A DNA stretch of 64,000 nucleotides from Alteromonas macleodii ATCC 27126 (GCF_000172635.2 NC_018632.1:3720001-3784000), one strand, 5' to 3'; counted from the first letter of the stretch, positions 16,934-26,882 are shown. Notes: a model not told the origin generated them from the letters alone. A program made the numbers and translations.

Positions 16934-19203
16934 GAGTCTTGCACTTGTTTATTTCTGCGTTTAAGCAACAGGTAAATAAGTAGGCTTACAACAAATACAA
17001 CCAATATAAAGCCTATTAACCAATACCACGGGTTGTTAGACAGCCATAGTCGTAAATGTAGCCAGCTGTCATCGGCTTCACCCACTTCATATTTATCGCT
17101 TACCTGCATGATGAGTGATGGCGAAAGACCATCTTTCCATGCGAAGAAATCCCCTGCCATCTGCCCCCACATCGACAAACTAACCAGATCCTCGACTCTA
17201 GCTTGAAGAAGTTCCGGCGTCTGCGCTGCAACAATGAACAAGGTATCGGTTTGTGATGAAACAGGGTTTGCCTGTGCAGTAAGTACTGCTTGCTCACCTA
17301 AGTCACTTTCTTGAACGGTATGACCGTCTATGCGCATTTCTTTGAAAGACTGATCGTCAGTCAGGTTTCTTACGCGATTGTACAGATTGTTCTGTAACCG
17401 ATAAGACCAGCGTTTCGTTGCCTCAATGGCCGTACTGAATTCAGACTGCTCAATATTCGTTAAGCTTTCAGGGGTACCTAGAACAATCACAGAACCTTCG
17501 GTTGTAATGTCGTTTCCAGTTGCTATTTTCACGTTTAATAAAGGCACTTGGGCTACTTGCGCTAATTTCGCTGAAAGGGTTAACGCTGTATCTAAATAGT
17601 CATCTGACGGAATAGCAATGGTTGACGATGGTGCTGACTTAAAGCGCGCAAACGGGTAAGCCGTTTCTGAAAGCAAGACGAGATTAGGTTGAACTGCCAC
17701 GTTTCCTGCATCAGGTAGCTTTATTGCCGAAGAATCATCAAGCTGGAACACGAGGTGGGAACCAGGAATATCATCACAAGGCACACCTGCTAACGGCGCT
17801 CTCATGGTTACCGCAAAGTCTAAATTATTCGTCCCGCCTTTGAAGAACCGTGCAGGTATTCTTAGCTGATAGTCTCGGTAGGACTGTCCGTTAATATTAT
17901 TAAGAGACAAACCGTGTACAAGTTCGTCATTCACGCTTACATTCATAACCGAACCTGGCCCAAAACCTGCGCCATATCCAAAGTCTAAGAGCAAGCTCAC
18001 GCTCGCGTTTTCAGGTACATAAAAATCTGCAGGCAATCTGAATGACACCCGTTTGGTGAAGTTCCCCTCATCCCTAAACTGAGTGGTCGCCACACCAAAG
18101 TCTTGGAATGTGTAGTGATTGTCTGGGTTCAGAATGCGATGACGCTGCAGCGTTTCCGCCTGCATTTGTGACTGTGAAAGTACGGTAACTTGTGAAATAG
18201 GGTTAATCGCATCGTCCATTACCGCCAAGGCTTTCGCTGCCTCAAGTACTTCATCTTGCGTAGTACCGCTGACAATAAGGCGGTAACTAGCCGGTACAAT
18301 AACGTTGCTGTCCTTAACAAACGCAGGTGTGCGCTGTGCTTTTAGAAACGCGCCATCAATGTCGTTAATCACTTCGTCAGATAATACCGGTGATAACGCG
18401 TCGACTGTACCAACTAGAATATGAACAGGCTGTTTTTGCTTGGCTTTGAGATACCATGCAGCACGCTCGTAGCGAGCAACATTTTGGTCGTTCCAAAAAC
18501 TATTTTCTGTGTCTTCTAGCTGGGGCAAAACGTAACCATCATCAAAGCTGTCATGCTCGATAATAAGCGGCTGATATTGGTTCCTAAGAGACAGTGCTTG
18601 AGCAACAATGGGAAGTGTCTGATATTTAATTTGATCATCAGCTTCTCGCGCCGTGTAAAGCTGAACGTTTCGCTGTCCGCCAATTCCTGGATTAAAGAAT
18701 CCGCTCAGCTCATCTAACGTGAAGCGCTTTTCATTCACCGACGTCGCAATTTTTAGCGTTGAGTTGTATGCATTAATTTCGCTCCACAATTCAGGCGCAC
18801 TGCCGTCAACACATTGCTCGGCATAGTGCTGACTTACCGCTAGTGTCAGAGAGTTAAACCCGGCTCGCCACAATGAAGTAGGGATCGCAATTTCAGATAC
18901 AAGAGAAGGTCTGTCTGGGTCGAACGCAATCTGTCCAATGGTCGCATTATTGAATCTCACATACAGCTGAGAACGTTTTTTGATTAACGCCTGCGAGCTG
19001 ACCACTTCTAATGTAAGTAGCGCGCTGTCCACATCAGTTACTGAACTAAGGGGAATTGGAATATCAATGGAGGCAGATTTTCCCTGCAAGCGCACGGTAC
19101 TTTCACCGCCAAAAAAGTCGGTTAATCGATACGTGTCAGTTTGCGCCGCTAGGGTAAAAGGCATGCACAAACATACGATGAACATAAGGTATTTTTTTAT
19201 CAT
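16927..19203 (-). CDS. bcsB: Cellulose synthase periplasmic subunit BcsB
   Basis: A 758-residue periplasmic protein held by a single C-terminal transmembrane helix (about residues 725-748, ending in RRNKQVQDSW). A signal peptide (cut after LAA) precedes repeated carbohydrate-binding and flavodoxin-like domains with strong BcsB blocks: 'VRFNNATIGQIAFDPDRPS', 'LWRAGFNSLTLAVSQHY', and 'FGYGAGFGPGSVMNVSVND'. BcsB guides the nascent glucan through the periplasm and completes the active BcsA-BcsB synthase. It overlaps bcsA by four bases (ATGA) and bcsZ by seven. Confidence 0.92.
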   Translation of the reverse strand: MIKKYLMFIVCLCMPFTLAAQTDTYRLTDFFGGESTVRLQGKSASIDIPIPLSSVTDVDSALLTLEVVSSQALIKKRSQLYVRFNNATIGQIAFDPDRPSLVSEIAIPTSLWRAGFNSLTLAVSQHYAEQCVDGSAPELWSEINAYNSTLKIATSVNEKRFTLDELSGFFNPGIGGQRNVQLYTAREADDQIKYQTLPIVAQALSLRNQYQPLIIEHDSFDDGYVLPQLEDTENSFWNDQNVARYERAAWYLKAKQKQPVHILVGTVDALSPVLSDEVINDIDGAFLKAQRTPAFVKDSNVIVPASYRLIVSGTTQDEVLEAAKALAVMDDAINPISQVTVLSQSQMQAETLQRHRILNPDNHYTFQDFGVATTQFRDEGNFTKRVSFRLPADFYVPENASVSLLLDFGYGAGFGPGSVMNVSVNDELVHGLSLNNINGQSYRDYQLRIPARFFKGGTNNLDFAVTMRAPLAGVPCDDIPGSHLVFQLDDSSAIKLPDAGNVAVQPNLVLLSETAYPFARFKSAPSSTIAIPSDDYLDTALTLSAKLAQVAQVPLLNVKIATGNDITTEGSVIVLGTPESLTNIEQSEFSTAIEATKRWSYRLQNNLYNRVRNLTDDQSFKEMRIDGHTVQESDLGEQAVLTAQANPVSSQTDTLFIVAAQTPELLQARVEDLVSLSMWGQMAGDFFAWKDGLSPSLIMQVSDKYEVGEADDSWLHLRLWLSNNPWYWLIGFILVVFVVSLLIYLLLKRRNKQVQDSW

Positions 19204-21425
19204 TGATTTTCCTTTGCCGGTTTAGCAAGCAAACCTAATTTCCCGGCGAACTTCCCCATTAATACAAGCATATGCAATAAAACAGGCTTTAACCCAACTT
19301 TCAACACATGTTTTGCGCCGAACCAGTATGAGATAGCCCTTGTTCTTCTTCGTTGAAACGACATCCAGCGCAGACTATCACACAGTGAATAGGCGACGAC
19401 TTCGTTTTCTTGTTCTTCGGTTTGAGGCATAAAGCGTACTCGAAGAATTTTTGACCTATTGTCGTAATGCAGAACGCTAATTGGCAAATGAACGTTCTTA
19501 TTCAGTGCGTGACTCCACGATGTGAGCGTTGCATTTTCAGGTACTAACGCTCCCTCACCTTTCAAGCGTAACCGAGCTCCACCAAGCGAAAGATCGACCA
19601 AATCTCCAACCCAAGCTTCATCGCTTGTAGTCTTAATAACGACACTATTGGTAGCTGGGAGACGTGCCTGACTACGCACCTGTTTCCGCTCTAATAACAC
19701 ACTAAGAACAGACAACAATAGAATCAAATTAAATACATTCCACAACATGACCACCACAGTAAGTTCGCGTGTAAGAGGCTCTGTTATGAACTTATAGACG
19801 CCGCTCCCTAATGCGAATGTGATTACCAATATTAGCCAGTAAAACACGCTCGATAGTGGCGACACAAAGGTTCTGTCAAGGCTCTCTCCTTTTGGCGTCA
19901 CAACAAATGAAGGTGCCCGCGGCTTTAAGAAAACCTTGATTAATGCATTTAGCGTAAATGCGCACTGTAGTATTTCATATAACTCTGACACTAAGGGCCA
20001 TCGGGTTCGCCCAAAAAGCATGGTGGATATCATGTAAGTGGCAATAACGTGAGGCAGGGTGAAGGCAAAAATTTCCAGCATCGATGCATGGTAAACCTGA
20101 AGCCCAAAGACCAAATACGCCAGTGGCATAAGCAAAAAGATGATGCGAGCAAACGGGAACAGCCAAAACATGATTGAACTCATGTAGCCCACTCGCTGAT
20201 ACCATTTTAGTCCTTGCGCTTTAAAAGGCTTTTTGAGTAGTAAAATTTGCGTCATGCCTTGTGCCCAGCGCATACGCTGCTGAATAAACGCATCAAAAGT
20301 TTCTGGCGCAAGGCCGCTTACCATAGGTCTGTCCACATATACAGACTCGTAGCCCATTTTGTGAAGATCTAACGCGGTTTCTGCATCTTCAGTGATAGAG
20401 TCGCCGGAAATGCCCCCAACCAAATCGAGGTGCTTTCTTCTCATCAATGCGGCTGATCCACAGAAGAAGGAACTCCCCCAGTAGTCTAAGCCTTTCTGTA
20501 TAGTGCCGTAAAACATGTCGTTTTCTGAAGGCATGCGAGTAAACGCAGAGAAGTAGTTACGCTCAACAGGATCTGGGTTAGCCATAAAATGAGGGGTTTG
20601 AACGAGAAAGACCTTCTCGTTTTTAAGCATCCACGGCACGGTTCTATCAAGAAAATCCGAAGTAGGAACATGGTCAGCATCCAAGATAACAATCAAATCA
20701 CCCGTGGTATTTTGTATTGCACTGTTCACATTACCCGCCTTGGCAAACTCATTTTTTGCTCGAGTGTGATAGGTAATGTCTAAACGTTTGCACAGTGCTT
20801 GCAAATCTTGTCGCCGCTGTTTTGCAGTGGCCGCTGACACAGGGTTTTCAGCGTTAATTTTCTGGTCGGTTCCGCCGTCGTCAAGCAAATGAATACGAAG
20901 CTTTTCTTTAGGGTAATCGAGCATTTTTGCAGCGCGGATAGTAACTTCTAATATCCCTTCATCTTCGTTATAACTCGGGATCATGACGTCTACACTGGGC
21001 AGAGTTGATTTATCTACCCCTTCCAGGGACAAAAGCGGTCGACTGAGCGGAAACGCGTTAACGATCGCCCCTAACACTGAAGTGATCCCCGCATAAATTT
21101 CAGCGCCAAATAATAGCCAGACGGCAATCATTGAAAGAAAATCTGAGTAGGTTAGCGTGTAAATACCACGCCACAGCAAATACCTGACGCTAAGCGCAAT
21201 GGCTAGCACCAGAGCTAAAATGCGGAATAAATGCTGGTATTTTTGCGTGTGCCGCGCTTCTTTGCTGCACAAGGATATTGCAATGAGGATAACGATTGAA
21301 GAGAGAAGCTGGCCCAATGCATCCATGGGTGCCAGCAGTAGCACCCCAAGAATAAAGGATGCTACTAACAGAACAATAATGAACTGAGAGGTGTAGTGTT
21401 GCCTACGAGTTTGCGAATAGTCCAA
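19200..21425 (-). CDS. bcsA: Cellulose synthase catalytic subunit BcsA (UDP-forming, PilZ-regulated)
   Basis: A 741-residue inner-membrane glycosyltransferase 2. Catalytic elements appear in order: 'DVMIPSYNEDEG' (about 145), the D-x-D site 'ILDADHVP' (about 250), the TED motif in 'SITEDAETALDLH' (about 343) and the Q-x-x-R-W motif 'QQRMRWAQGM' (about 382). Several membrane helices flank the catalytic core. The C-terminal PilZ domain shows RxxxR (RKQVR) and DLSLGG, so c-di-GMP activation is expected. It polymerises UDP-glucose and extrudes the chain. Shorter than the E. coli protein (about 870) mainly at the N-terminus. The start overlaps the preceding gene by 23 bases. Confidence 0.95.
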   Translation of the reverse strand: MDYSQTRRQHYTSQFIIVLLVASFILGVLLLAPMDALGQLLSSIVILIAISLCSKEARHTQKYQHLFRILALVLAIALSVRYLLWRGIYTLTYSDFLSMIAVWLLFGAEIYAGITSVLGAIVNAFPLSRPLLSLEGVDKSTLPSVDVMIPSYNEDEGILEVTIRAAKMLDYPKEKLRIHLLDDGGTDQKINAENPVSAATAKQRRQDLQALCKRLDITYHTRAKNEFAKAGNVNSAIQNTTGDLIVILDADHVPTSDFLDRTVPWMLKNEKVFLVQTPHFMANPDPVERNYFSAFTRMPSENDMFYGTIQKGLDYWGSSFFCGSAALMRRKHLDLVGGISGDSITEDAETALDLHKMGYESVYVDRPMVSGLAPETFDAFIQQRMRWAQGMTQILLLKKPFKAQGLKWYQRVGYMSSIMFWLFPFARIIFLLMPLAYLVFGLQVYHASMLEIFAFTLPHVIATYMISTMLFGRTRWPLVSELYEILQCAFTLNALIKVFLKPRAPSFVVTPKGESLDRTFVSPLSSVFYWLILVITFALGSGVYKFITEPLTRELTVVVMLWNVFNLILLLSVLSVLLERKQVRSQARLPATNSVVIKTTSDEAWVGDLVDLSLGGARLRLKGEGALVPENATLTSWSHALNKNVHLPISVLHYDNRSKILRVRFMPQTEEQENEVVAYSLCDSLRWMSFQRRRTRAISYWFGAKHVLKVGLKPVLLHMLVLMGKFAGKLGLLAKPAKENQ

Positions 21426-21975
21426 GTTTGCGATCCAGTACGTGTATTTGCGTTACACTTGCATAGTTCGCCCTGTTAATTAACGTAATTTTACCGTCCG
21501 ACATTTCAATCTCGTGATTACTTTTATAAAACAAACGAGAAATGTCATCTCTCTGCTTTTTATTGCTTTTAGACGCTAACAACCACGCTGGGTAAGTTGC
21601 CATTCCAAATGCAGCCACAACAATAAGGCCATAGAACAATACTGGCGACATTGTAGGCGCTATGTACAGGGAAAATAAAAACATAGCCATACTTGCAACG
21701 GTAAATATACCAGTAATTTTGCGAAAACGTATAACTTTCATAAGTTTATTTTCTGCATCTAGCAGCATCGAAAGACGCTTCTTCCACAGCTGCTCTGTCT
21801 CTAAACTCGTGCGTTCTTCAACCAGTTGAGGTTTTTTAAAAGCAGGGTTGGTATTTTTAAACTGTTGAGCAAGCTCAAACACGTTTACCGCAGCGCCTTC
21901 ATTAATAGCGCTCTGAAACGATTGTTCAAGCGTAGGTGATTGGTCAAATTGTTGTGAGTTATCTACTAATTTCAC
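21403..21975 (-). CDS. Unknown two-TM protein, first gene of the cellulose operon
   Basis: About 190 residues. The first 90 are soluble and acidic/polar ('EGAAVNVFELAQQFKNTNPAF'), followed by two hydrophobic helices (about 107-127 and 132-152 of the GTG-started form) and a basic tail that includes 'KITLINRANYASVTQIHVLDRKL'. I choose the GTG at 21975 because AGGGGAG is eight bases upstream; the ATG at 21993 contains that site. It is not a recognisable BcsQ, BcsR, BcsE, BcsF or BcsD, and no ATPase motif is present. The 23-base overlap with bcsA indicates coupled translation and a role in cellulose synthesis. Confidence 0.65.
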   Translation of the reverse strand: MKLVDNSQQFDQSPTLEQSFQSAINEGAAVNVFELAQQFKNTNPAFKKPQLVEERTSLETEQLWKKRLSMLLDAENKLMKVIRFRKITGIFTVASMAMFLFSLYIAPTMSPVLFYGLIVVAAFGMATYPAWLLASKSNKKQRDDISRLFYKSNHEIEMSDGKITLINRANYASVTQIHVLDRKLGLFANS

Positions 21976-22270
21976 TGCGCACACTCCCCTCATTACTACA
22001 CACTGAGTCTACTTCCGTACATTCAGAGGAAAAATTGCTGAAACCATACTTACTGATTAATAATGATACGCTTACATACGCAAATTGATATTGAACTTTA
22101 GCTCATTGAACTTTGGTATAAGTCATGTAGGGCAAGGCCTACAAGGGTGTGAAGACTATATGAAAAGCCATATAGCAGGTAGCGTAAGTCGCAGAAAAGC
22201 AGCCCGACTAAACGGGATTAAAAGTGGGCAAATTAGACTAATTGATAAGGTGAGTTTTATTGCTAAAGCG

Positions 22271-22759
22271 TTAGGGCTTGCGCAGCTTACTTAAAATACT
22301 GATCAAGTTACTTACATTGAATACCGTTCCAAAAATACTGCCTACGGAAATGGCATATAACAGCCCCAAAGTTTCAGCAACAAGAAAAACCTTTCTAATA
22401 GTGTGCGTATTGCGGATAACCAAAGATCCCACTGTAAAAATAAGTGACGACGCATAGGCAATGAAGATTATCCAGCTGTGCTCTAGCACAAACCACTCGT
22501 AAGCGAGGAAGCCTAGATTCACCGCAACAAAGAAAAATAAAATGGCATTGCTTCTATGTTTAATGGCAATAAAGTTACGAACGCTGGCAAGCAGTGTTCC
22601 AATGCCTGCGGCCATGGCATCTAGCATAAAAAAATGCACGCTAAGTGCACTTAAGGCAAACGCAGAAATAAGCAAATACTTGTCTACGTTCGTTTGGCGA
22701 TACCCAATAAAATTTAAAACAACGGCTATTGCGCCAAAGCTTTCTGCAACTATGTTCAT
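22271..22759 (-). CDS. ygjV: YgjV-family inner-membrane protein
   Basis: A 162-residue, almost wholly hydrophobic protein with about five or six short spans. The N-terminal 'SFGAIAVVLNFIGYRQTN' and 'GIGTLLASVRNFIAIKHRS' segments are typical of the Imp-YgjV family, whose function is unknown. The ATG at 22759 avoids overlap with the upstream trmN6 stop at 22773; a longer start at 22816 would add 19 polar residues lying within trmN6. The 13-base gap suggests co-transcription with trmN6. Confidence 0.75.
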   Translation of the reverse strand: MNIVAESFGAIAVVLNFIGYRQTNVDKYLLISAFALSALSVHFFMLDAMAAGIGTLLASVRNFIAIKHRSNAILFFFVAVNLGFLAYEWFVLEHSWIIFIAYASSLIFTVGSLVIRNTHTIRKVFLVAETLGLLYAISVGSIFGTVFNVSNLISILSKLRKP

Positions 22760-22772
22760 TGATATAAGCTCA

Positions 22773-23636
22773 TTAAAATTTAAGGTAGAAAGGCTGACAA
22801 AGGGCTTTGTATTCACTGGTATATTCGCCCTTTTGATCCCTAATTATCAGCTCATTTTTGATTGCATTTTTCGCTGTTAAGCTCGGCCATTCCCGATGTG
22901 CAGTAACGTTTTTAAGATTATCACTTGCGCCCTCCATTACTTTCTTAAAGTGGAACGCGCAAAGATAAGGCGATTTGTTAGATGTATGCTTTACATAAAG
23001 AATATCTGCCAGCGATAGGCCATAACCTTCAGCCGTTTCGATAACCGAGGCTTCCATCGACGCTGGGTACACACAGTACATTTGCCCTTGTTCTATTAAC
23101 AACGTGCTGCTTGCACTAAAAAGTTCATCTGGGCCCAATGCAGACGTTTGCCTTGCCACCGAGCGAGATTGGCTTTGCTTGCTGTACGCATTTGAAAGTG
23201 TAGCTGGCGTGTCAAAGTAAGGCGGATTAGAAATCACTAGGTCATACAAGTGGGGTGAGGTGTAGCCAGTTACATCACAGCAGTAAATAAACAGCTGTTT
23301 GGCCCATTTTGCATTTTCAAAGTTGGTAGCGGCCTGCGCTGCGGCTTGCTCATCTATTTCTATCGCGTCAATTCTGGCTGCGCCATTATCGAACGAGCTG
23401 ATGTCAATTGAACTGCTTTGAACGCTCTGCTCTTCACCGTTCGGATTGCAAAAGTGCGCTGCTTTTTGGGCCATCATCAACGCTAAAATGCCACTTCCGG
23501 TGCCGATATCCAAGATACGTGGAGCATGGCTGAGGTTTGCACGAAACTGTGCCCAACTTCCTAAAATCAGACTGTCGGTGTTCACTTTCATCGCGCATTT
23601 GTCCTGTGCTACGGTGAATTGTTTACAGCGGAACAT
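22773..23636 (-). CDS. trmN6: tRNA1(Val) (adenine(37)-N6)-methyltransferase TrmN6
   Basis: A 287-residue SAM-dependent methyltransferase that modifies A37 of valine tRNA. The family N-terminus 'FTVAQDKCAMKVNTDSLILGSW' is followed by the SAM-binding motif DIGTGSGILALMMAQ, an acidic strand-2 end 'IDAIEIDEQA', and the catalytic N6-adenine motif NPPYF (about residue 136). A stretch between motif I and strand 2 (NPNGEEQSVQSSSIDISSFD) looks like a lineage-specific loop. The E. coli equivalent is YfiC, about 245 residues. It leads a two-gene unit with ygjV. Confidence 0.9.
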   Translation of the reverse strand: MFRCKQFTVAQDKCAMKVNTDSLILGSWAQFRANLSHAPRILDIGTGSGILALMMAQKAAHFCNPNGEEQSVQSSSIDISSFDNGAARIDAIEIDEQAAAQAATNFENAKWAKQLFIYCCDVTGYTSPHLYDLVISNPPYFDTPATLSNAYSKQSQSRSVARQTSALGPDELFSASSTLLIEQGQMYCVYPASMEASVIETAEGYGLSLADILYVKHTSNKSPYLCAFHFKKVMEGASDNLKNVTAHREWPSLTAKNAIKNELIIRDQKGEYTSEYKALCQPFYLKF

Positions 23637-23731
23637 AAGGAAGTCGTATTACCTAGTGCGTTAAAAGGCGCGCATTCTATATCAAGTCGGGTTGTGCTTC
23701 ACGTTAAGGTTGTGACATTTACTGTGAGCGC

Positions 23732-24355
23732 TTATTTCCAGCGCTGCAGCGACATCATATTTCTGGCCACATCAACGGCATGAACGGGTCGGTATTTCTT
23801 TAACGGGCCTTTCATTATGCTTTGCCATATGGGCGCCGTTTTCTGCGCTATATCTTCTAGCGTCCGCGACTCGTCGCGATTGCCCAACAATAACGAAGGG
23901 CGTACGGCAGAGGCATGGGGTAACTGAGGCATTCGCATAATCGCGTTTTCTAGCTCGCCTTTTACTCGTAAATAAAAGTTACTGCTTTTAGCATCAGCGC
24001 CTACCGATGATATCCATACAAAGCTGTCCGCGCGCTGAGCTCGGGTAAGCTGCGCAGCAACGTGAACATACTCAAAATCAACGCGGCGAAAGGCTTGTTT
24101 AGACCCGGCCTTTTTAAGCGTGGTACCCAAGCAGCAATAAACATGATTTACGCTAAAGTAGCCTTGATAGTCCTGTAGATTGTCGAAGTCGATAACCACG
24201 GGCTTTAGGCGATTGTGAGGGTCGTTAAACATACTGGAGGAGAGCGGTTTTCTGACTAAGCAGGTTACTTCATTGTACCGTCTATCCTGTAACAGCATAT
24301 TTACAAGCGTTCGTCCCACTAAACCTGTCGCTCCTAGCACCATTGCGGATTTCAT
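23732..24355 (-). CDS. NAD(P)H-binding TIP30/HTATIP2-like oxidoreductase
   Basis: A 207-residue atypical SDR. The cofactor turn is VLGATGLVGRTL, followed by 'CLGTTLKKAGSKQAFRRVDFEYVHVAA', the active-site-like 'FVWISSVGADAKSSNFYLRVKGELE' (a YxxxK-type pair displaced as Y-L-R-V-K) and 'ASAVRPSLLLGNRDESR'. These blocks are shared with bacterial relatives of eukaryotic TIP30; the substrate is unknown. The ATG at 24355 is chosen because AAGG lies eight bases upstream, rather than the GTG at 24364. Divergent from the DPP-IV gene with about 60 bases between them. Confidence 0.75.
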   Translation of the reverse strand: MKSAMVLGATGLVGRTLVNMLLQDRRYNEVTCLVRKPLSSSMFNDPHNRLKPVVIDFDNLQDYQGYFSVNHVYCCLGTTLKKAGSKQAFRRVDFEYVHVAAQLTRAQRADSFVWISSVGADAKSSNFYLRVKGELENAIMRMPQLPHASAVRPSLLLGNRDESRTLEDIAQKTAPIWQSIMKGPLKKYRPVHAVDVARNMMSLQRWK

Positions 24356-24413
24356 ATGTCGCACCTTGTATCATAAATTGATATAACTACAATCAAACCT
24401 TCGACAGTCAAAT

Positions 24414-26639
24414 ATGCAGATAAAAATGAAAAAAGCCCTTTTAATTGGAGCCGCTATGCTCTCTACTGCTTTAAACGCTGAAACGCTCACAATTGAGCGT
24501 ATTTTCTCTTCTCCTTCACTCGATGGCAACGCACCCCGTTCGTTAAAAGTATCACCTGACGGTCAACGGGTAACATTTCTTAAAGGTAAGCAAACCGACT
24601 ACGAGCGCCTAGATCTATGGGAATACCATATTGAAAGTGGCCAAACTCGCATGCTTTTCGACTCAAACGACCTACAAAGCGGCGAAGAAGTGCTTTCTGA
24701 TGAAGAGAAAGCGCGACGCGAGCGTATGCGTTTATCTGGCAGCGGTATTGTAAGCTACCAGTGGTCGGACGATGGTAAAGCATTACTTTTCCCATTAGGT
24801 GGCGATGTGTTTTATCACAAGCTGGGCGAAAAAGGGGCGAAGCAACTTTTAGATACTGACGCTTTTGAAACTGATATTAAATTATCACCAAAAGGTAACT
24901 ACATTTCCTTCATTCGCGACCAGAACCTTTATGTAAAACACATTGAATCAGGTAAAGAAACGGCAATTACCAAAGAAGGTGGCGACAACATTAAATTTGG
25001 TATGGCCGAATTTGTGGCGCAAGAAGAAATGGGCCGTATGACCGGATACTGGTGGTCGCCAGATGAAACTAAAATTGCTTTTACCAAAGTTGATGAAAGC
25101 CCAGTAGATGTTATCACGCGTTCTGAAATCTATGCTGACGACATCAAACTTATCGAACAGAAATACCCGAAAGCGGGCACGCCAAACGTCTTGGTGGAAC
25201 TTGCTATTCAAGACATCAACTCTGGCGATCGCACTTGGGTGGATTTAGGTGAAGATAAAGACATTTATTTTGCTCGCGGTAAGTGGATGCCAAACAACAC
25301 CACCTTCACCTACCAATGGCAGACACGGGATCAGCAAACGTTAGAGCTGCGTGCGTTCGACCTTAACAGCAAGAAAGAAAACGTATTGCTTACCGAAACG
25401 AGCGATACCTGGGTAAACCTGCACAACGACCTTTACTTCCTAAAAGACAAAGGACAATTTATTTGGGCGTCTGAGCGCGACGGTTTTAAACACCTTTACC
25501 TATTTAACAACAGCGGCAAGCTGGTTAAGCAATTAACCAAAGGTGATTGGGTTGTAGACAGTGTTGAAGCTATTGATACAGCGAACAACCGTTTGTACTT
25601 CTCTGGCCGCAAAGACACCCCACTAGAAAGCCATGTTTACAGCGTGCCTTTAGATGGCGGCGAGATTTCGCGTATCACTGAACTAGGCGCGTATCACAGC
25701 GCGGCATTTAGCAAAGATGCCTCTATCTTTATTGACCGTTTCTCAACGATTAACTCTCCTGCACAAGTTAGCCTAAATAGTGCTACCGGCGAGCGAATTA
25801 CCTGGCTTGAAGAAAATAAAGTTGAAGAAGGCCACCCTCTGCACGCTTACATGGATAGCTGGACGGCACCTGAGTTTGGTGACATCACCACAAAGGATGG
25901 CGCAACCCTTAAATATCGAATTTACACGCCTGATAGTGCCAAGCAAAACCCTAAACAGAAGCACCCTGTTATTGTTTACCTTTACGGCGGCCCGCACGCA
26001 CAAGTGGTAACAAACAGCTGGGCGGGTAACCGTGGCTTGCTATTCCAACACTGGGTTGATCAAGGCTATGTGGTATTTACGCTAGATAACCGCGGCTCTA
26101 ACTATCGCGGTAAAGGCTTTGAAGATCCTATTTATAAAAAAATGGGCTTTATTGAAGTGGACGATCAGGTTGCAGGCGTAGAGTTCTTGCGTACGCTTGA
26201 CTACGTTGACGCTGAGCGTATTGGTGTTCATGGCCACAGCTATGGCGGCTACATGACGCTAATGACCATGTTCAAAGCGGGCGATTACTTCGCAGCGGGC
26301 GTGTCAGGTGCGCCGGTGACCGACTGGCGCCTATACGATACCCACTACACTGAACGCTACATGGGCAACCCAAATACAGATGATGATGCTTACACTGCGT
26401 CTTCAGTATTCCCTTACGCAAAAGATCTGAAGGGCGACCTTTTGATTTACCACGGCATGGCAGATGACAACGTGTTGTTTACCCATTCAACAATGCTCTA
26501 CAAGCACCTTCAAGACTTGGCAATTCCATTTGAAACTATGGATTACCCGGGCAAGAAGCACAGCATCCGTGGTAAGCAAACGGGCATTCACTTATATAAA
26601 ACTATTACTAACTTCTTTAACCGTAACTTGAAAGACTAA
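24414..26639 (+). CDS. Dipeptidyl-peptidase IV-type serine peptidase (S9), exported
   Basis: A 741-residue exported enzyme with signal peptide (MKKALLIGAAMLSTALNA). The N-terminal beta-propeller contains the double-Glu motif in 'EFVAQEEMGRMTGYWWSPD' that clamps the substrate amino terminus in DPP-IV enzymes. The C-terminal alpha/beta-hydrolase domain holds the triad: nucleophile Ser609 in GHSYGGY, Asp in HGMADDNV (about 684) and His in KKHSIRG (about 716). It should release X-Pro or X-Ala dipeptides from peptides in the periplasm. Two Met starts (24414 and 24426) are possible; the second gives a more typical signal peptide. Terminated by a strong hairpin. Confidence 0.92.
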   Translation: MQIKMKKALLIGAAMLSTALNAETLTIERIFSSPSLDGNAPRSLKVSPDGQRVTFLKGKQTDYERLDLWEYHIESGQTRMLFDSNDLQSGEEVLSDEEKARRERMRLSGSGIVSYQWSDDGKALLFPLGGDVFYHKLGEKGAKQLLDTDAFETDIKLSPKGNYISFIRDQNLYVKHIESGKETAITKEGGDNIKFGMAEFVAQEEMGRMTGYWWSPDETKIAFTKVDESPVDVITRSEIYADDIKLIEQKYPKAGTPNVLVELAIQDINSGDRTWVDLGEDKDIYFARGKWMPNNTTFTYQWQTRDQQTLELRAFDLNSKKENVLLTETSDTWVNLHNDLYFLKDKGQFIWASERDGFKHLYLFNNSGKLVKQLTKGDWVVDSVEAIDTANNRLYFSGRKDTPLESHVYSVPLDGGEISRITELGAYHSAAFSKDASIFIDRFSTINSPAQVSLNSATGERITWLEENKVEEGHPLHAYMDSWTAPEFGDITTKDGATLKYRIYTPDSAKQNPKQKHPVIVYLYGGPHAQVVTNSWAGNRGLLFQHWVDQGYVVFTLDNRGSNYRGKGFEDPIYKKMGFIEVDDQVAGVEFLRTLDYVDAERIGVHGHSYGGYMTLMTMFKAGDYFAAGVSGAPVTDWRLYDTHYTERYMGNPNTDDDAYTASSVFPYAKDLKGDLLIYHGMADDNVLFTHSTMLYKHLQDLAIPFETMDYPGKKHSIRGKQTGIHLYKTITNFFNRNLKD

Positions 26640-26715
26640 TACGGTTAGAGCCTGGAGCATGTTTATCTCTCCTGTACATCCAAGCTCAACAAGCCCTAGA
26701 AAGTAGTAAAAAGCA

Positions 26716-26748
26716 AAAAGCGATGCTTATGAAGGCATCGCTTTTTTG
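26716..26748 (+). terminator. Intrinsic terminator after the DPP-IV gene
   Basis: A stem of AAAAAGCGATGC with its complement, an eight-base loop and a six-T tail. Confidence 0.88.
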
Positions 26749-26882
26749 TTTGGTCAGTTTAATTAACGCTTATTTTGTACATGTTTGCGTTGTAGCGCTT
26801 TCTGCACTTGCAGGGTGATTAGACTTTCTTTACTTGCTACTTGCTACTTCAAAGCATCTATCAAGTACTACAAATGCAGAAA

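Noticed and set aside
22085..22294. A 69-residue plus-strand frame upstream of the cellulose operon
   Set aside because: No convincing ribosome site, it overlaps the ygjV end, and no family was recognised; kept only as a low-interest remark.
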